Positions 54,388-63,174 of a stretch of DNA of 64,000 nt are shown in pieces. Source of the DNA: Candidatus Ruminococcus avistercoris (lineage in GTDB: Bacteria > Bacillota > Clostridia > Lachnospirales > Lachnospiraceae); assembly GCA_019120315.1 (NCBI GenBank), contig DWVJ01000037.1:25238-89237 (forward strand). Direction: 5' to 3'. The stretch's first letter is position 1. Every line of letters starts with the position of its first letter. The translations under genes were made by a program, and so were the position numbers. The notes under the pieces were generated by a model that worked only from the letters and a program-made list of their open reading frames with translations, was not told the origin of the DNA and made no database searches.

Positions 54388-54839
54388 GATAGTTCCTCAA
54401 GCATCTGCTGCGGATTTTCCGCTGCTTTTACCTTATCCATCGCTTTGATGATCACACCTTCCTCGTCGATCAGATACGTCGTGCGGACTACGCCCATGGA
54501 TACCTTACCGTAATTTTTCTTTTCCTTCCAGACATCATATGCCTGAATCACTTCCTTTTGTGTATCGGAGAGCAGCGTAAATGGCAGACCGTACTTCGTC
54601 TCAAATTTTTTATGAGATTTCACAGAGTCCTTGCTGATCCCGAGGATCACTGCGCCCTTTTCGGTAAACTGCGGATATAATTGGGCAAAACCGCAGGCCT
54701 GCTTCGTACATCCCGGCGTGTTGTCTCTCGGATAGAAGTACAAGATGACCTTCTTTCCTCTGTATTCTTCCAGGGTATGCATCTGTCCGTTCTGATCCGG
54801 CAGAGAAAACGCCGGAGCTGTTGTTCCTATCTCTAACAT
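54384..54839 (-). CDS. bcp: Thioredoxin-dependent thiol peroxidase, Bcp type
   Basis: A 151-residue atypical 2-Cys peroxiredoxin: APAFSLPDQNGQ near 9-20, VILYFYPRDNTPGCTKQACG near 31-50 with peroxidatic and resolving cysteines five residues apart, and RTTYLIDEEGVI. It reduces peroxides with thioredoxin electrons. It is coupled to yaaA and has a good promoter upstream. Confidence 0.95.
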   Translation of the reverse strand: MLEIGTTAPAFSLPDQNGQMHTLEEYRGKKVILYFYPRDNTPGCTKQACGFAQLYPQFTEKGAVILGISKDSVKSHKKFETKYGLPFTLLSDTQKEVIQAYDVWKEKKNYGKVSMGVVRTTYLIDEEGVIIKAMDKVKAAENPQQMLEELS

Positions 54840-54889
54840 AACTTTCTCCTTTTCTCTTTATTTTTTTCTGAATCTCATCAATTATTTTC

Positions 54890-54918
54890 ATTATAAGTGA
54901 ATTCCCATAGCTTGTCTA
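54890..54918 (-). promoter_or_regulatory. Promoter of the bcp-yaaA operon
   Basis: TAGACA (54918-54913), 17-base spacer, TATAAT (54895-54890) on the minus strand. Confidence 0.75.
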
Positions 54919-54996
54919 TTGCATCATAATTTTAATCCTTTTCCTGACGGTAAAACGTTATAAACTATAGGTACGAAAAACAGGAGGGCTTCATAC

Positions 54997-55530
54997 TTGA
55001 CGCGGGAAGATGAAATATTTAAAAAACTGAAAACCGGCGATCCCACCGCTGCGGAAGAATTGGTCATGCTCTATTATGACGACATACTCAGATACTGCCT
55101 GTACCACGTACCGGAGCAGTCTTTAGCCCAGGATGCTGTGCAGGAGACATTTCTAAAGGTGTTCCGCTATTTTGAAAACTACAGACATCGGGGACATTTC
55201 CGAGCCTTTCTCTACCGGATAGCCGCCAATGTATGCGCGGATCTCCGCAGAAAACGGACATGGGAACCTATACCGGAACAAGTCCCCTTTGAGGAAAAAG
55301 GGCTGAAGGAGGGAGAGGATCGGGAGGATTTCCGAAGACTTGTGGAGCTTCTTCCAGAGGAACTGCAGGAAATCGTTATCCTTCGGTTCTCTCAGGAGCT
55401 GAAACTGGGTGAAATCGCGAAGATAACCGATCTTCCGATGCGAACTGTACAGTCCAGGCTCAGGAAATCCCTGAAACTGTTAAAAAGAGAATTCGAAGGG
55501 AGAGAAAAGGAATGGAAACCGACCAGGTAA
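54997..55530 (+). CDS. ECF-type RNA polymerase sigma factor
   Basis: A 177-residue sigma-70 family protein with region 2 (EELVMLYYDDILRYCLYHV, then AQDAVQETFLKVFRYFENYR) and region 4 (LPEELQEIVILRFSQELKLG, then MRTVQSRLRKSLKLLKREF). The start is a TTG at 54997 behind AGGAGGG. The gene overlaps the next by 19 bases; the position suits an anti-sigma factor there, but that protein lacks a typical zinc anti-sigma motif. Confidence 0.9.
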   Translation: MTREDEIFKKLKTGDPTAAEELVMLYYDDILRYCLYHVPEQSLAQDAVQETFLKVFRYFENYRHRGHFRAFLYRIAANVCADLRRKRTWEPIPEQVPFEEKGLKEGEDREDFRRLVELLPEELQEIVILRFSQELKLGEIAKITDLPMRTVQSRLRKSLKLLKREFEGREKEWKPTR

Positions 55531-56327
55531 AAAAAGAAATGATAAGACTGGCAGCTCTGGAGAAAGAAAAAAGTTCAACGGATCAAAATCATGTGAACCG
55601 GACGGCATCTCTGGCAGCAAACGCCTTCCAGATCGCTATGAAAAGAAAAAGCATGAGTTTCCCGGCTTTTACGATTCGGCAGATCAGGTACACCGGCAGG
55701 TACGTCTGGATCTGGCAGGGGCTGCTGCTTATTCTGATCCTGTCCGTTTTTAACCAGACAGCTGGATGGATAACCCTTAAAGATCCTGAATCTGATTTGT
55801 TCCTCTATAGGAGGGTACCGCTGTTTCTGTGCAGCGCAGGGCTTTTGTCAGCCTGGAGCTGCGTGCCATTCTTTGCCAGGTCAAGTATATGGAAAATGAC
55901 AGAGGTAGAGAATGCGTCTGCATCTCTTACCCGCCTTCGGACAGCCCAGCTCATCATTACGGGAATGAGCGCCATTTTGATGGAGCTGATGGTTGCCGTC
56001 GGAGCACGCATATTCTGGACTGTGGATTTGACAGGCCTTGCAGCCTGGCTGTTTCTCCCTTTCCTTATGGCCTGGAATCTGATCCTGTTCCTGATAGACA
56101 AAAAGCCGGGAAAATATTTCGTCGTCATCAGCAGCGTTTTTATGGGAACAGGCTTTTTCTTCTTTGCTCTCGTTTGGAAATGTATAAATCAGGGTGCAGA
56201 CGGGACACAGGACTATATGGTGACCTCCGGATATGCATGGATTCTTTGCGGGGCTGCAGCTCTCCTGTGGATCCTCCAAATACAAAAACTGGGAAGGAGA
56301 ATGACAAATGGAATTATGTATAAATAA
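55512..56327 (+). CDS. Polytopic membrane protein in ECF sigma operon
   Basis: A 271-residue protein with a hydrophilic N-terminal segment of about 65 residues and six likely membrane helices arranged in three pairs. No family is recognised. It overlaps the sigma gene by 19 bases and the ABC ATPase by 20. The cytoplasmic N-terminus and position make a membrane-bound regulator of the sigma factor possible; a transporter subunit is the other option. Confidence 0.7.
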   Translation: METDQVKKEMIRLAALEKEKSSTDQNHVNRTASLAANAFQIAMKRKSMSFPAFTIRQIRYTGRYVWIWQGLLLILILSVFNQTAGWITLKDPESDLFLYRRVPLFLCSAGLLSAWSCVPFFARSSIWKMTEVENASASLTRLRTAQLIITGMSAILMELMVAVGARIFWTVDLTGLAAWLFLPFLMAWNLILFLIDKKPGKYFVVISSVFMGTGFFFFALVWKCINQGADGTQDYMVTSGYAWILCGAAALLWILQIQKLGRRMTNGIMYK

Positions 56328-57198
56328 TCTGACAAAGCAGTTTAAAGACAAGCTGGCAGTGGATCATGTCAGCCTGACCATCACTCCCGGCGTATGGGGA
56401 CTTCTGGGGGCCAACGGAGCCGGGAAGACCACCCTTATGCGGATGGCGGCAGGTCTTCTGCTGCCCACAGAAGGAACTGTAACATACGATGGAGTACCGA
56501 TCGATGTGCTGGGAAAAAGCTACCGGGACATCTTCGGATACCTGCCCCAGGAGTTCGGATTTTATCCGGAGTTTACGGTGTATGATTATCTGGACTATGT
56601 GGCGGCTTTGAAAGGTCTCTCCAGAAAAAAAGCAAAGGAAAAGATCGACCGGCTGCTGGAGATCTTTACCCTGGCGGATGTGAAGAAAAAGAAGATCACA
56701 AAGCTTTCCGGAGGAATGAAACGGCGGGTGGGCATTGCCCAGGCTCTTTTAAACGACCCAAAGGTACTGATCCTGGATGAACCCACCAGCGGCCTGGATC
56801 CAGGGGAAAGGGTACGTCTGCGCAACCTTCTGTCTGAGTTCGCCTCGGATAAGATCGTACTCATTTCTACCCATATCGTATCAGACGTGGAGTACATTGC
56901 CTCCAGGAACGCAGTCATGAAAGAGGGACGGATTATCGTTCAGGGAACCACAGACGAGCTGATCCGTGAAATGTGCGGGAAGGTGTGGTCTGCGCTGATT
57001 CAGGAAAGAGATCTTTACCGATATGAAAAGATCATCCGGCTGGTAAACATCCGCAATGAAGGAAAAGACACTGTGTTTATCCGTTATCTGGCGAAATCTC
57101 CCGTTGTACAGGACTCACAGCCTGAAAACCCGCGGCTGGAAGATCTGTATCTGTGGCTTTTTCCCCAGGAAGAGACACATGGAAAGGAAGGTATGTGA
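56308..57198 (+). CDS. ABC transporter ATPase in ECF sigma operon
   Basis: A 296-residue ATPase of the CcmA/antibiotic-exporter type: Walker A GANGAGKTT near 33-41, signature LSGGMKRRVGIAQALL near 137, Walker B LILDEPTSGLD, and STHIVSD. A C-terminal extension of about 80 residues follows. It overlaps the upstream membrane-protein gene and is one base from the permease gene. Cargo unknown. Confidence 0.92.
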   Translation: MELCINNLTKQFKDKLAVDHVSLTITPGVWGLLGANGAGKTTLMRMAAGLLLPTEGTVTYDGVPIDVLGKSYRDIFGYLPQEFGFYPEFTVYDYLDYVAALKGLSRKKAKEKIDRLLEIFTLADVKKKKITKLSGGMKRRVGIAQALLNDPKVLILDEPTSGLDPGERVRLRNLLSEFASDKIVLISTHIVSDVEYIASRNAVMKEGRIIVQGTTDELIREMCGKVWSALIQERDLYRYEKIIRLVNIRNEGKDTVFIRYLAKSPVVQDSQPENPRLEDLYLWLFPQEETHGKEGM

Positions 57199-57199
57199 A

Positions 57200-58468
57200 A
57201 TGAGAGTATTTACAGCAGAACTGAAAAGACTCCTGAAAACCAGATCTATTCTTATACTGATGCTGGCTGCCCTCCTGCTGGCGCCAGTACTGGCATATTT
57301 CCCAGCTTCTTTTGCATCCTGGACTTATAAAGACGACAGCGGTCAGGAAATCCGGGCGGAAGGAAAGGCGGCTCTGAAGCTGGAAGCGAAGAATCAGGGA
57401 CAGTTTCAAGGAGCGATCACCGAGGAGATCCTGGCTGCAGCTCTTACAAGGTACATGGATTTTGCCGCAGGATACGAGGGCGGTCTACCGGACGGCATTT
57501 ATGATGAAAGGGTGACGGCCGGCGATTACTATGAAAAGGTGGCTAACGTAGATGGACTTCTAAGCCGGGTGAACGAGGCCTGGGCAGATCCGGATACAGG
57601 CCTGGCCCCGAGACTTCATAACCTGACAGCAGAGCAGGTCAAAGGATTTTACCCTCAGTGCAGACAGCATTTAAAGGACCTTCTGTTTCTGGAGGGAGGG
57701 GCCAATGCCCGCACAGAAAACGCCGTCCGGGAAGCGTTTATCCTCTACGACCAGGTAAAAATGCCCTTTACCTATAAGCCTGGCCTGACGTCGGATGCCA
57801 TAGAATACGTGGGTATCTATGTATTTCTGTTGGTACTGATCTGCACCTTTATCCTGGTTCCTGTCTTTTCCAGCGACAGCCAGACGCAGGCAGATCAGAT
57901 TCTAAAATGCACCAGAGACGGAAAGAAGTGTCTGGCCGTAAGCCGTATCCTGGCAGGAATTCTTCTTACGGGAATACTGTATCTTGTCTGCATGACCCTT
58001 TTCCTTCTCCTTCTCAATGCCTCCTTTGACTTTAAGGGTCTGGATACTTCCCTGCAGTTGCTGATATCCGTATCAGTGTTTCTTCCCCTGACAGCGGGGC
58101 AGATGGAACTGCTCATCGCAGGAGCAGGCTTTGTCTCCCTGATGGCCACGGCTGCTTTCACGCTCTTCCTCTCCGGACAAATGAAAACCGTGGCTTCTGC
58201 CAGTATCACCGCCTTTGTCTTTCTCCTGCTGCCTGTGATCGTATATATGATCCTGAGCGGAAACACAGGGAACTGGATCCGCTGCCTGCTGCCTTCCGGC
58301 GGCGTAGGGCTTATGAACAGCTTCACTTATGCATCCATGGACACAGGTTTTGCTTATATAGGAAATACCGCTATCTGGCTCCCTTACCTGATGATGGGTG
58401 CGGCAGCGGTGGATTCCTTCCTTTTTACAGCTCTGTCTGGGGTGAACTGGTGCCGGAGAGAAAAGTAA
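57200..58468 (+). CDS. ABC-2-type permease in ECF sigma operon
   Basis: A 422-residue membrane protein with one N-terminal helix, a soluble outer domain of about 170 residues (60-235) and five to six C-terminal helices, the layout of ABC-2 exporters. The start at 57200 directly follows the ATPase stop, with AAGGAAGG upstream; the longer frame lies inside the ATPase gene. It probably exports, or senses, a compound at the membrane together with the ATPase. Confidence 0.85.
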   Translation: MRVFTAELKRLLKTRSILILMLAALLLAPVLAYFPASFASWTYKDDSGQEIRAEGKAALKLEAKNQGQFQGAITEEILAAALTRYMDFAAGYEGGLPDGIYDERVTAGDYYEKVANVDGLLSRVNEAWADPDTGLAPRLHNLTAEQVKGFYPQCRQHLKDLLFLEGGANARTENAVREAFILYDQVKMPFTYKPGLTSDAIEYVGIYVFLLVLICTFILVPVFSSDSQTQADQILKCTRDGKKCLAVSRILAGILLTGILYLVCMTLFLLLLNASFDFKGLDTSLQLLISVSVFLPLTAGQMELLIAGAGFVSLMATAAFTLFLSGQMKTVASASITAFVFLLLPVIVYMILSGNTGNWIRCLLPSGGVGLMNSFTYASMDTGFAYIGNTAIWLPYLMMGAAAVDSFLFTALSGVNWCRREK

Positions 58469-58536
58469 TATGTATTTGCCCTTTCCCGGATAATCTGATA
58501 AAATAAACCTGATAAAATAATATTAAGGAGATGGAT

Positions 58537-59283
58537 ATGAACAAGCAACTGCCTTATCTGTATGCCTTCATTACGATCGCCTGTACCTTCCTGACGGGGC
58601 AGCTTATCCTGTGTTTTATACCAGATGGCACAAGTATCTGGGCATCTGTGTTTTTCATCTTCATGAACCTGCTTCCGATGTTTCTCGCCTTTGTTTTTGT
58701 GCGGATATCCGGCGAAATGTCCAAAATGGGAGAGATTGTTAAAACGGCTTTTTCGCCCCATGAGAGCTGGTATTCCTATGCTGCCGCTCTCGCGGTACCG
58801 CTTATATATTATGGCGTATCTGTTTTACTGGGAAATGTGACCTTTACCGGCTCTTCGTTTTCTGCTGTGATCGCTTATTTTCCCTGGACACTTTTACAAG
58901 GTGGTCTGGAAGAGGTAGGATGGCGATGGTATCTGCAAACTCATATAAAGATAAAAAAATGTTTTGTATTAAAAATGCTTGTTATATCCGTAATCTGGTT
59001 TGTATGGCATTTTCCCATTTACCGTCTGCCGTGGGTCACTGCAGGTTCGTCTAATTACCTTATCTTTTTTCTGATGATACTGGGCAACACTTTCACCCTC
59101 GGCACAGTGAAAGAGTTGTCCCGCGGCTCTATTCCGTGTATCGCTGCCCACATGTTGATAGACACAGCGGCTGTTTCCATGCTTGTGGAGAGTGATTTGA
59201 TAAAAGTGGCCTTACTTGTCTGCGTGGAAATTATACTTTCTTTGATCACTATACATATATTTGATAAAAGAAAAAATCGATAA
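58537..59283 (+). CDS. CPBP-family intramembrane protease
   Basis: A 248-residue membrane protein with eight hydrophobic segments. The Abi/CPBP motifs are EEVGWRWYL near 125-133, FVWHFPIY near 155 and HMLIDTAAVS near 208, which form the glutamate/histidine metal site. Family members process prenylated or small hydrophobic proteins or give immunity to bacteriocins. The start at 58537 lies six bases after AAGGAG. It may be the last gene of the ECF operon, 68 bases away. Confidence 0.88.
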   Translation: MNKQLPYLYAFITIACTFLTGQLILCFIPDGTSIWASVFFIFMNLLPMFLAFVFVRISGEMSKMGEIVKTAFSPHESWYSYAAALAVPLIYYGVSVLLGNVTFTGSSFSAVIAYFPWTLLQGGLEEVGWRWYLQTHIKIKKCFVLKMLVISVIWFVWHFPIYRLPWVTAGSSNYLIFFLMILGNTFTLGTVKELSRGSIPCIAAHMLIDTAAVSMLVESDLIKVALLVCVEIILSLITIHIFDKRKNR

Positions 59284-59292
59284 TCGTACAAT

Positions 59293-59336
59293 AAAAATCT
59301 GTCCCGAAAAAAATACATATTTCGGGGCAGATTTTT
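59293..59336. terminator. Bidirectional terminator
   Basis: AAAAATCTGTCCCGAA and TTCGGGGCAGATTTTT form a long stem with one wobble, A-flanked and T-flanked on both strands, between the convergent protease gene and hipA relic. Confidence 0.9.
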
Positions 59337-59700
59337 ATTCATAACAGGCACTGAATGCAGGTCTCATTTCTTCGATCTGTCTGCGTGTCAGCCTGTAATC
59401 CACAGCAATTTTTTCCCAGTTTTCTCTTACAGCCTTCAGAATATCTTCTGCATAATTCTTTGCATCGTCCTCATTAATTCCAAATCTGACAGCTGTCTGT
59501 ATAGCAAGATCAATACTGATGCTGTTATTCTCTTCATCCACATTCAAGGAAAGCTCATCACCGTAAGGAACCGGATTCACATCGTATAAAGGTGAAAGGA
59601 TCCACCCGTTCTCTGCAAGAATAAAAAGACTTCCCATAAGGACAGGTTGTTCCGAACTGAAATCATCATAGACGAAGATGGTTTTTTGATTGGCTGCCAT
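59335..59700 (-). pseudogene. HipA kinase relic with internal in-frame deletion
   Basis: A 121-codon frame. Residues 1-27 (TIFVYDDFSSEQPVLMGSL) look like the start of HipA toxins, and from about residue 28 the frame passes directly into the extreme HipA C-terminus (FILAENGWILSPLYDVNPVP, then DELSLNVDEENNSISIDLAI). HipA proteins are usually over 300 residues; the ATP- and substrate-binding core is missing, so kinase activity is not possible. The frame stays open across the junction. Its ATG overlaps the antitoxin stop (TAATG). Confidence 0.75.
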
Positions 59701-60026
59701 TAGTCACTCCTCCTCGGTGCCCGCTTTCTTATGATCAAATTCAGATCCTGAATCTGTCTGCCCAGTTCATCGTCCTTCGCAACGAGAAGGAGATCTTTAT
59801 CAAAGTTGTTTAGGGCATGTAAAACAGCTGCATAGATCCCCATAGCTACAGATGGATCACCCTTTTCGACTTTCCACAAAGAGGCTCGGCTGATTCCGGC
59901 ACGTTCTGACACCAGTTCAGCTGATAAACTTCGTCTGAGTCTGGCAAGCTTGATCTGTTCACCCATGGTTTTTAGTATTTCTTCTGTTCCTGGAAGTATA
60001 TTATACGCAGCTTTCTTCATTTTCAT
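59700..60026 (-). CDS. XRE-family HipB-like antitoxin/regulator
   Basis: A 108-residue protein with an XRE helix-turn-helix at about 18-75 (LARLRRSLSAELVSERAGIS, then LWKVEKGDPSVAMGIYAAVL) and a charged C-terminus. It belongs with the HipA relic, whose start overlaps its stop by one base. It probably still represses its own promoter through the dyad at 60051-60064. Confidence 0.87.
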   Translation of the reverse strand: MKMKKAAYNILPGTEEILKTMGEQIKLARLRRSLSAELVSERAGISRASLWKVEKGDPSVAMGIYAAVLHALNNFDKDLLLVAKDDELGRQIQDLNLIIRKRAPRRSD

Positions 60027-60048
60027 TTACCATCCTTTAATGTTTGTA

Positions 60049-60077
60049 ACGATAAACAATTATCTTTGTTTTGTCAA
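60049..60077 (-). promoter_or_regulatory. Promoter and operator of the hipB-hipA unit
   Basis: TTGACA (60077-60072), 17-base spacer, TATCGT (60054-60049) on the minus strand. GATAA-ACAA-TTATC (60051-60064) is a perfect dyad overlapping the -10 box, a natural HipB operator. Confidence 0.7.
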
Positions 60078-60198
60078 TTTTAGTAAATGTTAAACTTCTC
60101 CAATAATCTCCATTTTGATAAATTCAACCTAAAGAGAATATTGACGTTCAGGATGATGAAACTGTAATCGGAATAGACAACCCGGATGGAGCAGAATA

Positions 60199-60690
60199 TC
60201 AAAATGAGAAAATCTCCGTATATTCCATTTTCCCATTCACTCGTTCTGACTTCATCAGTGAAATTTTCTTCACCATCATATCCGCTTTCTTTATGTCCAG
60301 TTTTCCCGGATTTTTCGAAGCTTTCCGAATAAGTGTAATATGCGGAACAAACTTCTTCTCATCGAAAGGAATCCCGGCTTCGTGCAGGACTTTTCTGATA
60401 TCTGTCACCAGCGAGTTGATACTCTGCCCGCTGCGGACTCCTGCCCAAATCAGATCCCCAAAATTGCCGGTCTCGGTCAGTGCCAATTTAAATGGCTTAT
60501 ATTTCACTGCCTTCAATGCCTGTTTAATCGTATCCTTTTCCTTCGTCTCACCGATGAAGCACAAGGTAAGATGCAGATTCTGCGCCGGCGTATAATTTCC
60601 CTTAATTCCCTGAGTTTTGCAGTCATGCATCAGGCCAGTCAGGGATTTCTTCATCTCATCGGAAAGCTGGATCGCCACAAATAAACGCAT
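60199..60690 (-). CDS. thpR: RNA 2',3'-cyclic phosphodiesterase, LigT/ThpR family
   Basis: A 163-residue 2H phosphoesterase with the two HxTx motifs LHLTLCFIGE near 40-49 and VPHITLIRKA near 120-129. It opens 2',3'-cyclic phosphate ends of RNA. Its ATG overlaps the stop of the small upstream gene (TAATG). Confidence 0.93.
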   Translation of the reverse strand: MRLFVAIQLSDEMKKSLTGLMHDCKTQGIKGNYTPAQNLHLTLCFIGETKEKDTIKQALKAVKYKPFKLALTETGNFGDLIWAGVRSGQSINSLVTDIRKVLHEAGIPFDEKKFVPHITLIRKASKNPGKLDIKKADMMVKKISLMKSERVNGKMEYTEIFSF

Positions 60691-60986
60691 TATTCATCCT
60701 CCTCTCCAAAAGGAAACCCTTCCCACATCATCTCATTCCATCTGGCATTGGCAGCCTCGGTTTCCTTCTTATCCATGATCCGATTCCGGTCACTCAAAAT
60801 TGCCAGCACCTCATCTGCCACATCTTCCAGACGCAGCTTTTCATAATGAGATAAATATCCGATCATCCGCCGGGCGGTCCAGTCGGTATTCAGGTTCTTT
60901 GTTACCTCATCGCAAAATGGTTCCGGATAGCCGCGCTTCAGCATCAAATGATAAAGTTCCATGCTTTTTTCGCTTCTTGGCTTCAT
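60690..60986 (-). CDS. Small conserved-type protein of unknown function
   Basis: A 98-residue acidic, Trp- and Met-containing protein (MELYHLMLKRGYPEPFCDEV, TARRMIGYLSHYEKLRLEDV, RWNEMMWEGFPFGEED) with helical character and no membrane segment. AAGGAG precedes the start. It is translationally coupled to thpR, so a role linked to the phosphodiesterase is possible. The family is not recognised. Confidence 0.75.
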   Translation of the reverse strand: MKPRSEKSMELYHLMLKRGYPEPFCDEVTKNLNTDWTARRMIGYLSHYEKLRLEDVADEVLAILSDRNRIMDKKETEAANARWNEMMWEGFPFGEEDE

Positions 60987-61046
60987 TTTTTCACTCCTTG
61001 TTGTTTTATATGAAATTTTGGCGCAGGCTTTGCCAACACCTTGACT

Positions 61047-61685
61047 TTACAAGTCAACCTTTTCAAAGTGTTTTACAGAAATCCGATATGCTAAAAGGAC
61101 AAGAACGCCATAGCAGACAATCCCGACTATTAAAATCGGAAACTGCATAAGCAAATGCTCTGGCTGGTAGCTATCCATCCAAACAAATATCGGTATGTGG
61201 GCAGTAGCTTCTATCGCTACCATGAGAAAAACCATAGGAATTGCTGCAAAGATAAATGATTTTCCAACCTTGTAACTGCTTTTATAAAATGTCGTGAGAA
61301 ATACCAAATCAAATACCCCATATAAGATAAATCCAAACCCATACCATGCAACAGTCGCGTCTAAACCTACGGGGTTATTTGTTATATTCATGACATTTCT
61401 CAAGATTGCAAATGGGACAGAGAAAAGCAGTTGAAATAGCTGAAAGAAAACGACAAGCAAGCATTTCCCCAAAACACTTTCCAGTTTTGTTACTGGTAAA
61501 ACGGCTGTGTACCAGACATCATTTGTTTCTCGCGCATTTAAAAAAGTAATGTAAGGCGCTAAACAACCAAACATAAAAATCACACTGTAAGGATAGGACG
61601 GCACCAGAACAAGACAACCCAAAAACGCAAAAACAATCGAGGTTGGATGGGTTACAAGCCTCATTTCCTTATACAGTAATGTCAT
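61047..61685 (-). CDS. ABC-2-type transporter permease
   Basis: A 212-residue protein with six hydrophobic segments, typical of small ABC-2 permeases partnered with a GntR- or XRE-linked ATPase. The start is uncertain: ATG at 61685 stands 11 bases after AAAGGAG, and ATG at 61697 only three bases after it. It overlaps the ATPase gene. Cargo unknown; peptide or lipid export is typical. Confidence 0.85.
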   Translation of the reverse strand: MTLLYKEMRLVTHPTSIVFAFLGCLVLVPSYPYSVIFMFGCLAPYITFLNARETNDVWYTAVLPVTKLESVLGKCLLVVFFQLFQLLFSVPFAILRNVMNITNNPVGLDATVAWYGFGFILYGVFDLVFLTTFYKSSYKVGKSFIFAAIPMVFLMVAIEATAHIPIFVWMDSYQPEHLLMQFPILIVGIVCYGVLVLLAYRISVKHFEKVDL

Positions 61686-62430
61686 CGTCCCATTCACTCC
61701 TTTCTGTACGCAGCATAATTTCTTCCAAAGTGAACGGTCTTATATCATCCAGGGTTTTCAAATGCTCAAAGGAACGCAAAAATGTATCTTTATCTGCGCT
61801 TTGCAATACCCGCCCATTCTGAATATAGGTAATATCATCCGCACACCTATCCAAATCAGAAGTAATATGTGTAGAAAACAGAATAGAACATTTTTCGCTT
61901 TTCACAATTTGCCGGAAAATATGAAGCAGTTCTTCACGGGATACCGGGTCTAAACCCGAAGTCGGTTCATCCAAAATGAGTAACTCGGCATGATGAGACA
62001 ATGCCAGTGCAAGTAGGTATTTTACTTTCATTCCGTTTGAAAGTTCTTTGAATTTTTTACTTTCATTCAAAGCAAAACGCTTGATATATTTTTGATACTG
62101 TTCCTCATCCCAGTTCGTGTAAAATTTTTGAGTAACAGCCGTAATAGTAGAGAGTTTCTTCAGCGGATAAAAGTCAATACCGCCAAACACAACGCCTATG
62201 CGTTGCTTGCATTCTTTTTCATGCTGATAGAAATTCTTACGAAACATGATGACGCTCCCGCTTTCTGGCGAAACCATGTTGAGAATAGCTTTTAAGGTTG
62301 TACTTTTCCCCGCTCCATTTTTACCAATCAGCCCCATAATACGGTTAGGTGCAAGAGAAAAGCTGACATTTTCCAAAGCAAATCCTGGGTAGTGCTTATT
62401 GATACTCTGGACGCTCAATACAGCTTCCAT
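61669..62430 (-). CDS. ABC transporter ATPase
   Basis: A 253-residue ATPase with Walker A GKNGAGKST near 36-44, a degenerate signature LSNGMKVKYLLALAL near 131, Walker B LLILDEPTSGLD and STHITSD. It is of the YtrB/BcrA-like type. Its ATG overlaps the stop of the XRE-AbrB regulator (TAATG), so the three genes form one operon. Confidence 0.92.
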   Translation of the reverse strand: MEAVLSVQSINKHYPGFALENVSFSLAPNRIMGLIGKNGAGKSTTLKAILNMVSPESGSVIMFRKNFYQHEKECKQRIGVVFGGIDFYPLKKLSTITAVTQKFYTNWDEEQYQKYIKRFALNESKKFKELSNGMKVKYLLALALSHHAELLILDEPTSGLDPVSREELLHIFRQIVKSEKCSILFSTHITSDLDRCADDITYIQNGRVLQSADKDTFLRSFEHLKTLDDIRPFTLEEIMLRTERSEWDDDITV

Positions 62431-62909
62431 TATTTTTTCTCCTTTCCGTCTGGTGTATCTGCCATATTCAAAGCAGTTTTGAATAATTGAGCAATACCCA
62501 GAAAAAAATCTTCTTTCATCAGTGCAATTCCCGGATGTTCCGGTTCTTCATCTCCTAAAACTACTAACATATCTCCGGGCTTAATTTTGAATACATCTCT
62601 GGCCTGCTTGGGAAGTACAATCTGGCCGCGTTCCCCCACACGAACAGTTCCGAATATGTGCTTACCCTTGGGTGGTATGCTTTCGCCAGTCTGCCCTTGG
62701 TCGTAATGGATTAGGTCATCGAGTTCCACATCATATAGTTTCGCCAGCGCGTCACAATTCAGAATGTCGGGTACTGATTGGCCTGCTTCCCATTTTGCAA
62801 CAGCCTGCCGGGAAACACCAATTCGCTCGGCTACTTCTTCTTGAGAAAATTTATTAAGTTGACGCAGTGTAGTCAAATTATAGGCGATATTACTTTTCTG
62901 CATTTTCAT
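62430..62909 (-). CDS. XRE-AbrB fused transcriptional regulator
   Basis: A 159-residue protein with an XRE helix-turn-helix at 5-65 (LRQLNKFSQEEVAERIGVSR, then AVAKWEAGQSVPDI) joined to an AbrB/SpoVT swapped-hairpin domain at about 85-135 (GTVRVGERGQIVLPKQARDV). The start at 62909 follows AGGAGG; the longer frame begins in the -10 box. It leads an ABC exporter operon and probably represses it through the palindrome upstream. Confidence 0.88.
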   Translation of the reverse strand: MKMQKSNIAYNLTTLRQLNKFSQEEVAERIGVSRQAVAKWEAGQSVPDILNCDALAKLYDVELDDLIHYDQGQTGESIPPKGKHIFGTVRVGERGQIVLPKQARDVFKIKPGDMLVVLGDEEPEHPGIALMKEDFFLGIAQLFKTALNMADTPDGKEKK

Positions 62910-62931
62910 ACTTTTCACACCTCCTGCCCTC

Positions 62932-62956
62932 ATTATACTCTTGACTTTTCAAAAGT
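62932..62956 (-). promoter_or_regulatory. -10 box and operator of the XRE-AbrB operon
   Basis: TATAAT (62937-62932) on the minus strand; ACTTTT-G-AAAAGT (62944-62956), a perfect 6+1+6 palindrome, fills the spacer region. No good -35 box is seen. The rest of the gap to 63115 shows nothing recognisable. Confidence 0.55.
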
Positions 62957-63115
62957 TCTACCAACTACGGCAAGCAAAAAATGTTATGTTTGGTTGCGTT
63001 AATCAACGAATCATCTTAGAAATTCTCTCCAATGGACAAGAAATCATTTATATGTAAAATAGGTTTTAGAGAATAAAAATTAGAAATTACGCATAATATA
63101 TAGAATATCTTCTCC

Positions 63116-63144
63116 TTGAAGGCCGTTCATTTTAATGCTATTAT
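63116..63144 (+). promoter_or_regulatory. Promoter of the SDH-type protease gene
   Basis: TTGAAG (63116-63121), 17-base spacer, TATTAT (63139-63144), 31 bases before the start codon. Confidence 0.7.
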
Positions 63145-63174
63145 AAAGATAGAAGGCTGGAAGGAGTGAAAGTG

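Noticed and set aside
61020..61060. Terminator of the ABC-2 permease operon
   Set aside because: TTGACTT-TAC-AAGTCAA and a TTGGC/GCCAA stem are present, but the first lies in coding sequence and no T run follows either.
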